Shown: piece after piece, positions 26,628 through 39,976 of the stretch
Numbering within the stretch: the stretch's first letter is position 1
How the letters are laid out: each line of letters starts with the position of its first letter
Assembly (NCBI RefSeq): GCF_036320655.1
Contig: NZ_CP143258.1
Span: 124,001 to 188,000 of the forward strand
Reading direction: 5' to 3'
Origin: Porphyromonas pogonae
Lineage (GTDB): Bacteria; Bacteroidota; Bacteroidia; Bacteroidales; Porphyromonadaceae
Length of the DNA stretch: 64,000 nt
Notes under the pieces: model-generated
Databases searched by the model: none
What the model was told of the DNA's origin: nothing
The model's input: the letters and a program-made list of their open reading frames with translations, nothing else
Translations under genes and position numbers: made by a program

Positions 26628-26686
26628 TAAAACGACCTCCTGCCCAAACCGGAAATCTAAAATACAGAGCTCTATTCGACACAGTC

Positions 26687-28630
26687 TTAGCGGCCGTAAT
26701 CGTGGTATAGCATCAGCAAATGGGCAGCACTCCAGCTAAAATGGGCTGCCTGAAGCGGCTTACCCGAATGACAATCATAATTTTCATATATTGCCGATGA
26801 GCCCTGAAGGCCTTGAAGACGGTCGAAAACCTGCCGTGTATAAACATCTGCGACAGCTCTGTAACCATAATTTCTAAGCCCTCGGATTGCAAAATAAGTC
26901 TGATCCAACCAAATAGAACCTCTCCAGTAGCCATCGGTCTTATATCTCTTGTTATCGGCAGCAACAGTAGGGAAAGGAATATAGGTAGAAAACTTAAAGC
27001 TTTTGCGCAAAATGGGATACATGGCCTTTACCTGTGCAGGCGCTGCCAAACCCGTCCACATGGGAGTATAGGCTTCACAACCCTGATGACGTATGAGAGC
27101 CCCGGAGCCCAAACGCCTGTCATAGAAAAAGCCGGTTTGCTCATCGAAAAATGCACGGGAAAGCTTATCGAGATCGGTACGAGAGCCTTTGAACTCTAAA
27201 CCCAAAAGCCCGGCCATACGCTTGAGCAACATTTGCTCATAGCACAGGTAATAATTGAGATCGACACTTTCCTGATTATAACTCCAGGCATCATCAGCAG
27301 ACTTCAACATAGCGGCGGCGTCAAAGCGTATGGCATTGTCCATACCACTCTCCCATGCAGCAGCTTCGCGTGTGCCGTCAGTGGAACCGTATTCGCAGAT
27401 ACCATTGCCATCGTGATCCCGTTTCTGATACCACCACAAATAATACTTCATCAACTTGGGATACATCTCCCGCACAAAGTCTACATCGCCCGTGAGCTGA
27501 TACACCTCATTTACCGCCCATGCAGCCAAAGGCGGTTTGCTGTCTCGCAAATTATTTTCCCGTTTATCGGCATACACACAATCGACAACCATGCCATCAG
27601 GCAACTGGTAATCAAACATCGCCTTGATCTGTTCTTTGGCAAGTGAGGGATGGAAGTAAGCTAGGGCTACAGCATGCTTCCATGAATCCCAAGCCCAAAA
27701 ACCCATGAAATAACCGGCAGCATGGCTGGGCACAACACCCGCATGCAACAAGTCACCCTTGGGCGCCCTCCAGTTGGTGATAAGCGTAGCTATACACTTG
27801 ACAGCAATACGATTGTAAGCTTGGGGCATGTCCGGACGTAATACTTGAGAAATATACTGTTCCCAACGCTGATGATGGCTCTTGAGTATCTCACAAGGTT
27901 TTATAGGCAAGGGGCATATACTATCAGCCGACAAACGACCTGAGCGGAATGTAAGCGTGAGATACGCCTCTTTGGCAGGCACAGTAGCTGCGTAATTATC
28001 CCCTTTCACCGTAAGACGGGAAGAAGGGGGCAACTGCAAAAGCACACTCTCATCGAATGATTTATTATAAAAGCAGATCAAATTGTCTTTGGCTGTAATC
28101 TCAGTATCGGGGGCTAACCCCTCAGCAGAGAGGGAGAATAGGTCTACACCATGACAACGTATATGCAATAAAGAAGTAGTACTATCGGTAATCACCAATC
28201 GCTGCTCCACGGCAGCATGTGTGTTACGTGAACTAAGGTATAAGCCACCGGGATAATAATTGGTACTATCCGCCACTAAAGAGTCAGAACTGCTCAAAGG
28301 GATATCGACACGTACAAGCGAGCGAGCAAACCATTTATACTTGTCCAAGCTGAATGGCCCGCAAAAGCCGTTGACCCAACGATCTCGTTGTGGCATAGTG
28401 TATCCGAACCACGCACCGCAATCGGAAAAGAATCCGTTGGGTTTCGCTTTCTCCTGTGGGGTGTATGAGATGTCAAAAATATTGGGATATGCGACATCAA
28501 GACGGTACCGAGACAGAGTGTGAGTACAGTCATGTTGCGCCACCATCCTTAGGGGCATGAATAAGTACACTATACTACATACAGAGATATGGAGCAATAC
28601 GGAAGCGATACTATATTTGATATATTTCAT
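26687..28630 (-). CDS. GH63-like exported glycoside hydrolase
   Basis: A 647-residue protein with a signal segment (about 1-30), a beta-sandwich N-terminal part and an (alpha/alpha)6 barrel (about 260-645). GH63 family signatures are present: FMGFWAWDSWKHAVAL, where the Asp is the proposed acid; LPDGMVVDCVYAD; KPPLAAWAVNEVYQLTGD; AAWESGMDN; and TDGYWRGSIWLDQTYFAIRGL. GH63 enzymes cleave alpha-glucosides or related alpha-linked sugars; the exact bond here is open. It is the last gene of a run starting at the lysine exporter and follows the GH2 gene by 20 bases. It probably trims an oligosaccharide imported or presented by the SusCD pair upstream. Confidence 0.85.
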   Translation of the reverse strand: MKYIKYSIASVLLHISVCSIVYLFMPLRMVAQHDCTHTLSRYRLDVAYPNIFDISYTPQEKAKPNGFFSDCGAWFGYTMPQRDRWVNGFCGPFSLDKYKWFARSLVRVDIPLSSSDSLVADSTNYYPGGLYLSSRNTHAAVEQRLVITDSTTSLLHIRCHGVDLFSLSAEGLAPDTEITAKDNLICFYNKSFDESVLLQLPPSSRLTVKGDNYAATVPAKEAYLTLTFRSGRLSADSICPLPIKPCEILKSHHQRWEQYISQVLRPDMPQAYNRIAVKCIATLITNWRAPKGDLLHAGVVPSHAAGYFMGFWAWDSWKHAVALAYFHPSLAKEQIKAMFDYQLPDGMVVDCVYADKRENNLRDSKPPLAAWAVNEVYQLTGDVDFVREMYPKLMKYYLWWYQKRDHDGNGICEYGSTDGTREAAAWESGMDNAIRFDAAAMLKSADDAWSYNQESVDLNYYLCYEQMLLKRMAGLLGLEFKGSRTDLDKLSRAFFDEQTGFFYDRRLGSGALIRHQGCEAYTPMWTGLAAPAQVKAMYPILRKSFKFSTYIPFPTVAADNKRYKTDGYWRGSIWLDQTYFAIRGLRNYGYRAVADVYTRQVFDRLQGLQGSSAIYENYDCHSGKPLQAAHFSWSAAHLLMLYHDYGR

Positions 28631-28650
28631 TGATTATACGATATTATTAT

Positions 28651-31842
<3,192 letters not shown>

Positions 31843-31855
31843 TTACACCGTTGTA

Positions 31856-32461
31856 TTAAAATGAGCAAAAGAAATTAACGAGAAAAGGAACACTAAAATC
31901 AAGTGTTATACCATGAATAATAGAGATAAGTAAAACATCTTTTCCGGAAAACTTGAGGATAATGGGCAGTGTGGTATCCATACTGGTGGCACCCCCTACT
32001 GCAATGGGAGCCAATTTACCGAAATACTTGATGAACAAGGGCGGTCCCAGCAATGCAAAGATCTCCCGGATTACATTGGATAATAATGCTGTGGCACCAA
32101 GCTCAGCTCCTTTGTACTCTGTAATGATAATGCCGGATAAGGAATAATAACCAAAACCACTGCCTACAGCCAAGCACTCTGTGATAGAACGATGAGGCAG
32201 GAGTAAAGATACTACAGCGCTACCCAACAGCGTACCCGCCATAGTGGCGAATGGTAATAGTAAGAGTATCCCCTGAAAATTTCTAAAATTGCCTATTACA
32301 CGCTCATCACTCCCGATAGATACGCCCACAAACAAGAGAAGGAAGCAGAGTAGATAGAAAGATAATTTGTCAGGGATGACGTGTGGCGGAATAACGTTGC
32401 CCATACCACCAAGCACGAGTCCTGCAATAAACATGAGGGCTGTAATAACACTACTTTTCAT
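31856..32461 (-). CDS. lysO: LysO-type lysine exporter, C-terminal half as a separate gene
   Basis: A 201-residue membrane protein with about six helices. It contains LAVGSGFGYYSLSGIIITEYKGAELGATALLSNVIRE and GGATSMDTTLPIILKFSG, the conserved core of DUF340/LysO (YbjE). E. coli LysO exports lysine and toxic analogues. In E. coli the protein is one chain of about 300 residues; here the two parts (95 + 201) add up to the same length, and the genes overlap by 11 bases. This split form occurs in other Bacteroidota. Its place between SusD and the GH2 gene is odd for an amino-acid exporter. Confidence 0.85.
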   Translation of the reverse strand: MKSSVITALMFIAGLVLGGMGNVIPPHVIPDKLSFYLLCFLLLFVGVSIGSDERVIGNFRNFQGILLLLPFATMAGTLLGSAVVSLLLPHRSITECLAVGSGFGYYSLSGIIITEYKGAELGATALLSNVIREIFALLGPPLFIKYFGKLAPIAVGGATSMDTTLPIILKFSGKDVLLISIIHGITLDFSVPFLVNFFCSF

Positions 32462-32738
32462 GACCAGTGCGTTTATAGAATTTTTGAAAATACCCTAAAG
32501 TCCATTTGGCCGCCAAGCAGCTAAAAAGAACTGCAAAAAGGGTAATAAGCAAAGCATCAAAACCGATTTTGGTCAGATTGGCAAGGATACTGCGGTCGCA
32601 ACCAAACTCATAACCAATAAAAAACAATAGTAACCACGTAAGCACAGATATAATGTTGCTTACGTACTTGAGGTTATTGTGCCTGAAAAGATAGCCTATA
32701 CCTATCCCCAAAATCAGAAAGCATATGATAATAAGCAT
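32451..32738 (-). CDS. LysO-type lysine exporter, N-terminal half as a separate gene
   Basis: A 95-residue protein with three helices (MLIIICFLILGIGIGYLF, IISVLTWLLLFFIGYEFG, ALLITLFAVLFSCLAAKWTLG), matching the N-terminal domain of LysO. The segment LLFFIGYEFGCDRSI corresponds to the motif that recurs as LLFVGVSIGSDERVI in the downstream gene, an internal duplication known for this fold. ATG at 32738 is used; a TTG lies two codons upstream. A possible -7 element TACTTTTG lies at 32820-32813 on the minus strand. The 250-base gap to susD suggests a new transcript starts here. Confidence 0.82.
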   Translation of the reverse strand: MLIIICFLILGIGIGYLFRHNNLKYVSNIISVLTWLLLFFIGYEFGCDRSILANLTKIGFDALLITLFAVLFSCLAAKWTLGYFQKFYKRTGHEK

Positions 32739-32988
32739 GGTCAATAAAAAGATGTTATAAGATGATTACTCGATAAATATAACGGGCACACACAGAGTGT
32801 ACCGCTACTCTGCAAAAGTAATCGCTTTGTGTCAAATGCGGAGAAAAAAGCAGTACAATCACCCATCACCAACAGGTTGTTATGAGGCAATGCACCGGGA
32901 GCTGACGCTCCCGGACAAAGCCATGACATGAAAAGATTTACTGCTTATATTTTGAGCAGGTTTCGTAAATACGATACCTGCATAAAGA

Positions 32989-34488
32989 TTATTGATTGGC
33001 CAATACTTCTTTTAACGGTAACGGATAGAAACTATTTTTACTCTCATTGAAACCGCTTCTTTTGGCTGCGCTCATGGCCTGCGTAAGCTTACCCCAACGG
33101 CGAAGATCGTACCAGCGCCAGTTTTCCAACGGGAATTCTATCATGCGCTCATGCTCTATCTGTGCCATTACCTCGGACGGTGAAGAGCCTTTCATCGGGG
33201 GCATATTGCCGTGTACCTTTCGTATCTCATTGATAAGAGGAATGGCTTCTGCCGAACGTCCCAAGGCATTCAGGACTTCGGCTTTGAAAAGCATGACATT
33301 GGCATATCGCATCAAAGGGATATTGATAGCACAATAGTTCTGATCCATCCCCTGCTGTGTGGATGGTAACATTTTACGGAATACAGTGCGCTTGGAGGTT
33401 CCGAACTTATCTTTGTAATCACTGCCAAACACTTTCTTTTTACCATCGTTGTAAAAGGGTGTGTCGAAAAATAGAGTCTCATACATACGTTTATCATACA
33501 AACTCTGGGTAGAGATCATTCCTTCTTTTTCGAACTCACTAATGAGTATTTGGCTGGGAAGTATTTCATCCCAGCCTCCAAGCTCAGAGCTTGCTATCCA
33601 CTTATGGAATTGGGTACGGTAATTGGCTCCGCTGGCAGTATTCATAGAAAACTGAAGCTCAAAGACAGATTCTTTACAATTCTTGTTAACACCGGAGAAC
33701 ATGCTACTGAACTTCTCCTCCAACTCATACCCTTTGACATGCTCGAAGGCCTCCAAAGCTTGTCCCAAATACTCCTCTTTCTTCGCCTTCTCTTCATATG
33801 CGCGAGTAAGATACGCAAAGCCCAAATACGAATATGCCGCACCGGAAGTAGCACGTCCTACATTGTCTGCATCATATCGAGCAGGCAATCGAAGCGATTG
33901 TTTCAAATCACTCACTATGGCATCCCAACATGCCACACGCTCCGATACAGGCTTCTTGAGGTCTTGTGTGCCGGCGATGAACTTATCTCTTATCACAATC
34001 TTTTCCCAGTTGAGCAAAAGTTTGAGATGATAGTACGCTCTAAGGAAATGAGCTTCGCCCAAGATCTGTGCTCTTGAAGCATCATCAATCTTATTCTTAT
34101 CTATCTTGGGAACATTCTCCAATATCTGATTACAAAAATTGATTCCATCATAATTATTCTTCCAGTATTCGGTAACCTGAGAATTACCGTTGGTATAAGA
34201 AAACGTAGACAATTCTACCCAATTGGGATAATTCATAGCATCATTACCAAGCGTAATGATATCCTCCCTATAAGCCTCCACAGGCCACTTTACTTCGGCA
34301 AACGCCCATGTATCTACAGAGTACTCTAGTTGTGAATACGCTGCAGCTATTGCAGACTCAGCATCTTTCTTATCTCTCCAGAATTTCTTGGTGGTAAGCT
34401 TGTCGGGAGACTCTACCGAAAGGAAATTGTCGCATGATGTCAATAACAAAGACATCAACAGGAATGAACTATATATATACTTTTTCAT
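32989..34488 (-). CDS. SusD/RagB-family outer-membrane glycan-binding lipoprotein
   Basis: A 499-residue lipoprotein: MKKYIYSSFLLMSLLLTS before Cys19, followed by DNFLSVESPDKLTTKKFW, the typical SusD opening. The helical TPR core shows in AILGEAHFLRAYYHLKLLLNW and FLRAYYHL, and the C-terminal half has MRYANVMLFKAEVLNALG and ERMIEFPLENWRWYDLRRWGKL, strong family signatures. SusD proteins form the lid of the SusC channel and bind the glycan at the surface. It is 14 bases after susC. The ligand is unknown; the neighbours suggest a sulfated galactose-containing glycan. Confidence 0.96.
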   Translation of the reverse strand: MKKYIYSSFLLMSLLLTSCDNFLSVESPDKLTTKKFWRDKKDAESAIAAAYSQLEYSVDTWAFAEVKWPVEAYREDIITLGNDAMNYPNWVELSTFSYTNGNSQVTEYWKNNYDGINFCNQILENVPKIDKNKIDDASRAQILGEAHFLRAYYHLKLLLNWEKIVIRDKFIAGTQDLKKPVSERVACWDAIVSDLKQSLRLPARYDADNVGRATSGAAYSYLGFAYLTRAYEEKAKKEEYLGQALEAFEHVKGYELEEKFSSMFSGVNKNCKESVFELQFSMNTASGANYRTQFHKWIASSELGGWDEILPSQILISEFEKEGMISTQSLYDKRMYETLFFDTPFYNDGKKKVFGSDYKDKFGTSKRTVFRKMLPSTQQGMDQNYCAINIPLMRYANVMLFKAEVLNALGRSAEAIPLINEIRKVHGNMPPMKGSSPSEVMAQIEHERMIEFPLENWRWYDLRRWGKLTQAMSAAKRSGFNESKNSFYPLPLKEVLANQ

Positions 34489-34502
34489 TGTGTTTGTCTT
34501 TT

Positions 34503-37500
34503 TTAGAATGATAGCTGTAAACCTATGGTGTAAGAACGAGTAAACGGATAGATGAGCTTATCAATACCGTTGCTCAAGACACTGGAGCGTGAGAACTCCG
34601 GATCGATACCCTTATAAGATGTGAGGGTAAAAAGATTCTCGCCGCTGACATAGAAGCGGAGGTTGTCTAGGTACAGTTTATGAGTCCACTCTGTCGGCAA
34701 TGTATATCCAAGCTGCACTTGTCGCAGGCGGAAGAAGTCGCCTTTTTCCAAGAATCGGTCGGACTCTTTGAGATTACCGTTGAGGTCTTTGTACACAGCT
34801 CGTGGCACAGATGTATTGGTATGAGTGGGTGTCCATGCATCCAAGGCTGATTTGAGGAAATTGGATCCCGAATTCATCCCTTCATAGAAATATTTATTAC
34901 CATTATAAAGCTTGTATCCGAAAGCACCGCCTAACACGGCAACGAAGTCCCAGCCTTTGTACTCAGCACTCAGGTTGAAATTGAGCTCGTACTTAGGAGT
35001 AGCATTGCCACAATATTCTTTATCATTCTCATCAATAACTCCGTCTCCATTGATATCTTTAAATTTAAGGTCTCCTGCATGAGCCTCAGGCTGGAGCAGT
35101 ACTCCTTTATCGTTTTTGTATGCCTTCACTTCTGATTCCGACTGGAACAACCCATCCGTTTTATAGAGGAAGAAGCTACCGATAGGCTTACCCTCTCGGG
35201 TCTGGGTAGGGAAATGTTCTGATCCGTATTTCAGGCCTTCGCCATATAATACTTGGTATTTTTCAGCCAGAGACACTACTTTATTATTGATAAAGCTGAA
35301 GTTCATGCCTGCACCGTATTTAAAGTCACCTATATTGCCATTGTATTTCAACTCAAATTCAATACCGGTGTCACGTATCTTGCCCACATTCAACACCGGG
35401 TCATAATACCCCGCAGAAGGGGGCAATACTTTGGTAATAAGGAGGTCTTCGGTCTGATTATAGAAATAGTTGAAAGATCCGGTGAGCTTATTATTGAAAA
35501 GTCCGAAGTCGAGTCCGATATTCTTATTATCAGAAGTCTCCCATTGCAGAGACCTATTTTCAAGATCTCGTGCTATACTTCCCGGCCACGGATTCTCACC
35601 ATTGCCTTTGACATAGCCTTGAGCTTTGTTGTTGGCAGTATTTATAAGAGCCTGGAAATCATAATAGCCCAAAGCATTCTCATTTCCAAGGCGACCCCAA
35701 CTTGCTCTCAACTTAAGACTGTTGATAAAGCCATCCTTAATGAAGAAGTCTTCTTCGCTTATCTTCCAGCCGAGTGCCAAAGAGGGGAAAGTACCCCAAC
35801 GAGAGTCCTTACCAAACTTAGAAGAACCATCACGACGTATAGTAAATTGAAGAAGGTAACGACTATCATAGCTGTAATTCAATCGCCCGAAGAAAGACGC
35901 TCTTCTGTAAATCCATTTGGAACCGCTACCATCGAAAGTACCGCCTTTCCCTGCATCGATCGTCTCAAAACTTTGGTCGAGAAATCCCTTTGGCTCTTCA
36001 GTAGTAACAAGTCTGCCGTTCTCTACTTTATATACAATAGTCTTGCCCTCAACCGATACCGAGTTCCAGGAGTATTTACGATCAGTGATAGAAGTACCCG
36101 CCATAGCATTGACAGAGTGTTTATCGAAAGTCTTGTTGAATGAAAGAATATTATCAAACACCTGCTCATCCCAGTAGCCAGTAGTCTCGCTGTTGGTTGG
36201 GAAATCGGATTTAGACTTGTAGTCCGCCACATACACCGGGGTATGATAAGCGCGTCTCTGATGCTCGCCCCTGTATCCGTAAGCTGTTTTGAAATTGAGC
36301 CAATCGGTGATATTGACAGTAAGTGCGCCATTGGCTGTGGTATGGTACGACTTATTGGAATACTTCTGAAAATTATAATCGGCCATAATATTTCTATTAT
36401 TGGGCAGATCATCAAAATTTGTGAGTCCATAGCCACTTGGTTGTTTGGGATCGAGTATAGGCACCAATGGGGATATCATATACATCTCCTTGAGTGAGTA
36501 ACCGGGTTGCTTGGTATCGGTGAACTTAAATCCGAAATGAGATTCTATCTTGAATATCCCTTTGGTCAGATTCAGCTTGGCATGCACATTGTCATGCCTG
36601 TAGTTATTACCGAGGAAGATACCCTTGTCGGCAGCCCTGTTATAAGAAAGGGAATAAGTGGCATTGTCTGCACCTCCACGAATGCTCAACAGATAACTCT
36701 GCGAAAGTCCCGTGCGTAATATGGCGTCCTGCCAGTCCGTATTCACATCAGAAGGGTTGGTGATATAGGCAGGCAACTTGATCTTCTCATCATCCGTTGC
36801 GTACATATTATAGTTTTCGTACATCTGCTTGTGTACTTGCTTGTAGCCTTGGGCATCAAGCATCTCCAACTTCTTGGCTACGTTCACAAAGCTTACATAG
36901 CTGTTGAAGTCCACCTTTGTTTTACCTTTCTTACCGTTTTTAGTTGTGATAATAACCACTCCGTTAGCAGCAACAGATCCATAGATCGCAGCAGCAGCAC
37001 CATCTTTGAGAATCTCCATAGACTCTATATCCTGAGGGTTTACATTGTTGATATCACCCGGGAATCCGTCAATGATGTAAAGAGGCTCATTACTGCCAAA
37101 GGTGCTAATACCCCTGATCTTCACATTCACACCGGCACCGGCATTACCCCCCATCTTACGCACACTCACACCGGACACTTTGCCTTGCAGTGCTTCTGCA
37201 GGATTAGTGGTAGCTATCTTGCCCAGCTCTTTGGTATCTACAGAAGATACAGCTCCCGTCATATCGCTTTTTTTGATAGTACCGTAACCTATTACCACTA
37301 CTTCATTGAGAAGTTCGGAGTCTTCCTTGAGTACAATCTTGAGAGTAGCCTCGCCGTTGTACACCAAGACTTGCGAGGCATAACCTACGGACGAGATTCT
37401 GATACGATCCCCTTTGGTAAAATTATACACAAATTTACCCGCTACGTCCGATGTCACACCACCCGATTTGTTTATTATCGTAATGCTGGCTCCTATCACA

Positions 37501-37916
37501 GGTCCCCCCTTATCATCCACTACAGAGCCTTTTACGGATATGCTCTTACCGGTTTGTTGTTTTTGAGTTGTAGTGGTATTTGTATGTGTTGTCATTTCAT
37601 TCTTGTAGAGGATGTAAAGCTTCTTGTCTTTAATCTCATAATCAAGATGTCTTGAACTCAAGAGACGCCCCAGTACACTTTTCAACTCTTCATTGGAGGC
37701 CTTGATAGAGACTTGGTCATTAAGATTGGCAGCCTCTTTGCTATAAGCCAGTGTGTACCCGAGCTGATCGGTTATACCTTTCAGCACAACCTTGATCGAT
37801 TGCTGCCTATAGTCCACCGTCACCTTTTGCCCATAGGCATGTGTAGACAACAGCAGAGTAAGCATAGAGCAGAACAGCAATACATGAAATGTTTTTTTCT
37901 TACTCATGATTCTCAT
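34503..37916 (-). CDS. SusC/RagA-family TonB-dependent receptor with STN domain
   Basis: A 1137-residue outer-membrane receptor. It has a signal peptide (about 1-30); an STN domain (about 35-110: GITDQLGYTLAYSKEAANLNDQVSIK); a carboxypeptidase regulatory-like domain (about 128-205: VKGSVVDDKGGPVIGASITI); the SusC signature VVIGYGTIKKSDMTGAVSSV and plug (210-330); and a 22-strand barrel ending YTIGLQLSF. It imports oligosaccharides with its SusD partner using TonB energy. The STN domain usually means signalling to an anti-sigma FecR protein, but no fecI/fecR pair lies next to it. Start at 37916, with an alternative ATG at 37907. Confidence 0.96.
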   Translation of the reverse strand: MRIMSKKKTFHVLLFCSMLTLLLSTHAYGQKVTVDYRQQSIKVVLKGITDQLGYTLAYSKEAANLNDQVSIKASNEELKSVLGRLLSSRHLDYEIKDKKLYILYKNEMTTHTNTTTTQKQQTGKSISVKGSVVDDKGGPVIGASITIINKSGGVTSDVAGKFVYNFTKGDRIRISSVGYASQVLVYNGEATLKIVLKEDSELLNEVVVIGYGTIKKSDMTGAVSSVDTKELGKIATTNPAEALQGKVSGVSVRKMGGNAGAGVNVKIRGISTFGSNEPLYIIDGFPGDINNVNPQDIESMEILKDGAAAAIYGSVAANGVVIITTKNGKKGKTKVDFNSYVSFVNVAKKLEMLDAQGYKQVHKQMYENYNMYATDDEKIKLPAYITNPSDVNTDWQDAILRTGLSQSYLLSIRGGADNATYSLSYNRAADKGIFLGNNYRHDNVHAKLNLTKGIFKIESHFGFKFTDTKQPGYSLKEMYMISPLVPILDPKQPSGYGLTNFDDLPNNRNIMADYNFQKYSNKSYHTTANGALTVNITDWLNFKTAYGYRGEHQRRAYHTPVYVADYKSKSDFPTNSETTGYWDEQVFDNILSFNKTFDKHSVNAMAGTSITDRKYSWNSVSVEGKTIVYKVENGRLVTTEEPKGFLDQSFETIDAGKGGTFDGSGSKWIYRRASFFGRLNYSYDSRYLLQFTIRRDGSSKFGKDSRWGTFPSLALGWKISEEDFFIKDGFINSLKLRASWGRLGNENALGYYDFQALINTANNKAQGYVKGNGENPWPGSIARDLENRSLQWETSDNKNIGLDFGLFNNKLTGSFNYFYNQTEDLLITKVLPPSAGYYDPVLNVGKIRDTGIEFELKYNGNIGDFKYGAGMNFSFINNKVVSLAEKYQVLYGEGLKYGSEHFPTQTREGKPIGSFFLYKTDGLFQSESEVKAYKNDKGVLLQPEAHAGDLKFKDINGDGVIDENDKEYCGNATPKYELNFNLSAEYKGWDFVAVLGGAFGYKLYNGNKYFYEGMNSGSNFLKSALDAWTPTHTNTSVPRAVYKDLNGNLKESDRFLEKGDFFRLRQVQLGYTLPTEWTHKLYLDNLRFYVSGENLFTLTSYKGIDPEFSRSSVLSNGIDKLIYPFTRSYTIGLQLSF

Positions 37917-38353
37917 GGATGCAATGTTTTTTTAGTCAGACTTCCTTTTGTGTTTTATCTTGTATACACAGCCCGTCTTGGAGTAGGCGTTACAGAGGGT
38001 AAGACTTGTGTTCTTCTATGTAGCTCCGTCTTGCCAAAGTTTTGACAGCTGTGTTTTACGATATAGACACGTCTTCAACGAAAAGGTATTAGTAGCCCCC
38101 ATTTTTTCTACGTATGGTATTAGATTTCCTTTTTGTACTGTTGGGTGAAACTATAATATAGAACAACTCTTTGAACAGCAGTGAGGGGATTTGATAAGAC
38201 CGATGATAACAGGGCAAGCATAGTCTGCTATGCTCTTCTTGCCACGCATGGATGAGAATAAGTATACAATAAAGAAATATTGGATTTATAAGATAGAATA
38301 AGTAAATTGCATTACCTAAGTTGGATCGATATTAATTCTTACACTAAAAAGAG
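37917..38353. other. Divergent intergenic region between susC and the sulfatase gene
   Basis: 437 bases holding the control elements of both PUL arms. I could not identify a clear TAnnTTTG element in either direction, which would fit an activator- or ECF-dependent promoter. Nothing else is evident. Confidence 0.35.
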
Positions 38354-39886
38354 ATGAAGACAGTTATTCTCCCTATCGGATTCGCGTCCTTGTTTCCCGC
38401 CTCACTTCTATCACAAAATATCGCCGAACAGCTCCCAAATATTATCATGATAGTAGCCGACGATGTGGGATATGGTGATCTTCATTGTTATGCCGCTTCA
38501 GGTGTCAATACCGTGAAGACACCTCATGTAGATCGGTTGGCTAAGGAAGGCTGCATGTTTACCGATGCACACGCATGTGCTGCTACGAGTACGCCCAGTC
38601 GCTACGGAATACTTACAGGTCTATATCCGTGGAGACGCCAAGATACAGGGATAGCTGCAGGTGATGCCAAACTGATTATTAGTCCTGAGACACTCACCCT
38701 GGCTGATGTAATGAAGTCGGCAGGTTACCACACGGCCGCCATAGGCAAGTGGCACTTGGGCTTGGGTGCAGAGACAGGCAGACAGGACTGGAATACTACC
38801 GTAGCTCCCGGGCCCAAAGAGATCGGCTTTGATTACAGCTATATCATGGCTGCAACAGCAGATCGCACTCCCTGCGTTTATATGGAAAACCAACGAGTGG
38901 TCAATCTGGATCCCAAAGACCCTATCGAAGTAAGCTATACCCATAACTTTCCCGGCCAACCCACGGGTAAGTCCCATCCTGAACTTCTTACCAAGCTGAA
39001 GCCCAGTCACGGACATGACATGAGCATCGTCAACGGCATATCACGTATAGGTTATATGAGAGGCGGTCGCAAAGCTCTCTGGAAAGATGAAAACATTGCC
39101 GATAGCATTACCGCTCATGCGGTGAAATATATAGAAGAGCACAGCCGCACAGATCAGCCCTTTTTCCTTTATTTTTGTACCAATGATATTCATGTACCAC
39201 GAGTTCCACACCCTCGCTATGCAGGTGCTACAGACATGGGGCCTCGTGGCGATGCCATAGCCCAGTTCGACGGCTCCGTAGGCCAAGTGCTGGCGGCTAT
39301 TGATTCTATGGGAATAACGCAAAACACCCTCGTGATACTCACTAGCGACAACGGACCTGTAGTAGACGACGGCTATCAGGATCAGGCTGTAGAGAAGCTG
39401 GGGCGACACAAACCTTGGGGACCTTTTCGAGGAGGAAAGTATAGTGCATTCGAGGCCGGCACACGAGTACCTTTTATCGTACGCTGGCCTGCAGGGAAAG
39501 TAAGGGCTGGGTCCAAAAGCAGAGCATTGATCAGTCATGTCGACCTCATGGGGTCATTAGCAAAAATAGTAAGTAGCCCGGAATATATACCGGCAGACAG
39601 CAGGGATGAGCTTGCGGCACTGCTGGGAAAAACAGAGATAGGCAGAGCCTATGTAATAGAGGCGAGTCACACCTTATCAGTAATCTCGGACGGTTGGAAA
39701 TATATCGAACCCAAAGAGGGCAATAGCTACCAACAATCCACGAACACCGAGCTTGGTATTCTGGCACAGCCCCAACTCTACGATCTTGTGCACGACCCAG
39801 CTGAATATACCAATGTAGCATCAGACAACCCCGAAATAGTGAAACGCCTCCAAGAGATTCTGGAGAGAGAAAGAAAAAAGCTGTAG
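38354..39886 (+). CDS. Exported type I sulfatase (Ser-type)
   Basis: A 510-residue arylsulfatase-family protein with a signal peptide (about 1-21). Metal-binding DD at 36-37 is in IIMIVADDVGYGDL. The sulfatase signature STPSRYGILTGLYPWR starts at Ser79, the residue converted to formylglycine, so maturation needs the radical-SAM anSME enzyme rather than the Cys system. AAIGKWHLG, HVPRVPHPRYAG and LTSDNGPVVDDG give the remaining metal and substrate residues. It removes sulfate esters from glycans such as mucin or glycosaminoglycans. It is divergent from the susC operon and is probably part of the same PUL. Subfamily not assigned. Confidence 0.93.
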   Translation: MKTVILPIGFASLFPASLLSQNIAEQLPNIIMIVADDVGYGDLHCYAASGVNTVKTPHVDRLAKEGCMFTDAHACAATSTPSRYGILTGLYPWRRQDTGIAAGDAKLIISPETLTLADVMKSAGYHTAAIGKWHLGLGAETGRQDWNTTVAPGPKEIGFDYSYIMAATADRTPCVYMENQRVVNLDPKDPIEVSYTHNFPGQPTGKSHPELLTKLKPSHGHDMSIVNGISRIGYMRGGRKALWKDENIADSITAHAVKYIEEHSRTDQPFFLYFCTNDIHVPRVPHPRYAGATDMGPRGDAIAQFDGSVGQVLAAIDSMGITQNTLVILTSDNGPVVDDGYQDQAVEKLGRHKPWGPFRGGKYSAFEAGTRVPFIVRWPAGKVRAGSKSRALISHVDLMGSLAKIVSSPEYIPADSRDELAALLGKTEIGRAYVIEASHTLSVISDGWKYIEPKEGNSYQQSTNTELGILAQPQLYDLVHDPAEYTNVASDNPEIVKRLQEILERERKKL

Positions 39887-39976
39887 CAAGAAAATAAAAG
39901 AAACTTGTAACATCTCACGGAATTATACGTCAATAAGATAGTTAAACACGAAATACTCACCTTAAAACAAAAGACA

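Noticed and set aside
32887-32914. GC-rich hairpin CCGGGAGC/GCTCCCGG between lysO and susD as a terminator
   Set aside because: No T-run follows on either strand; it may be a stability stem but cannot be called a terminator.
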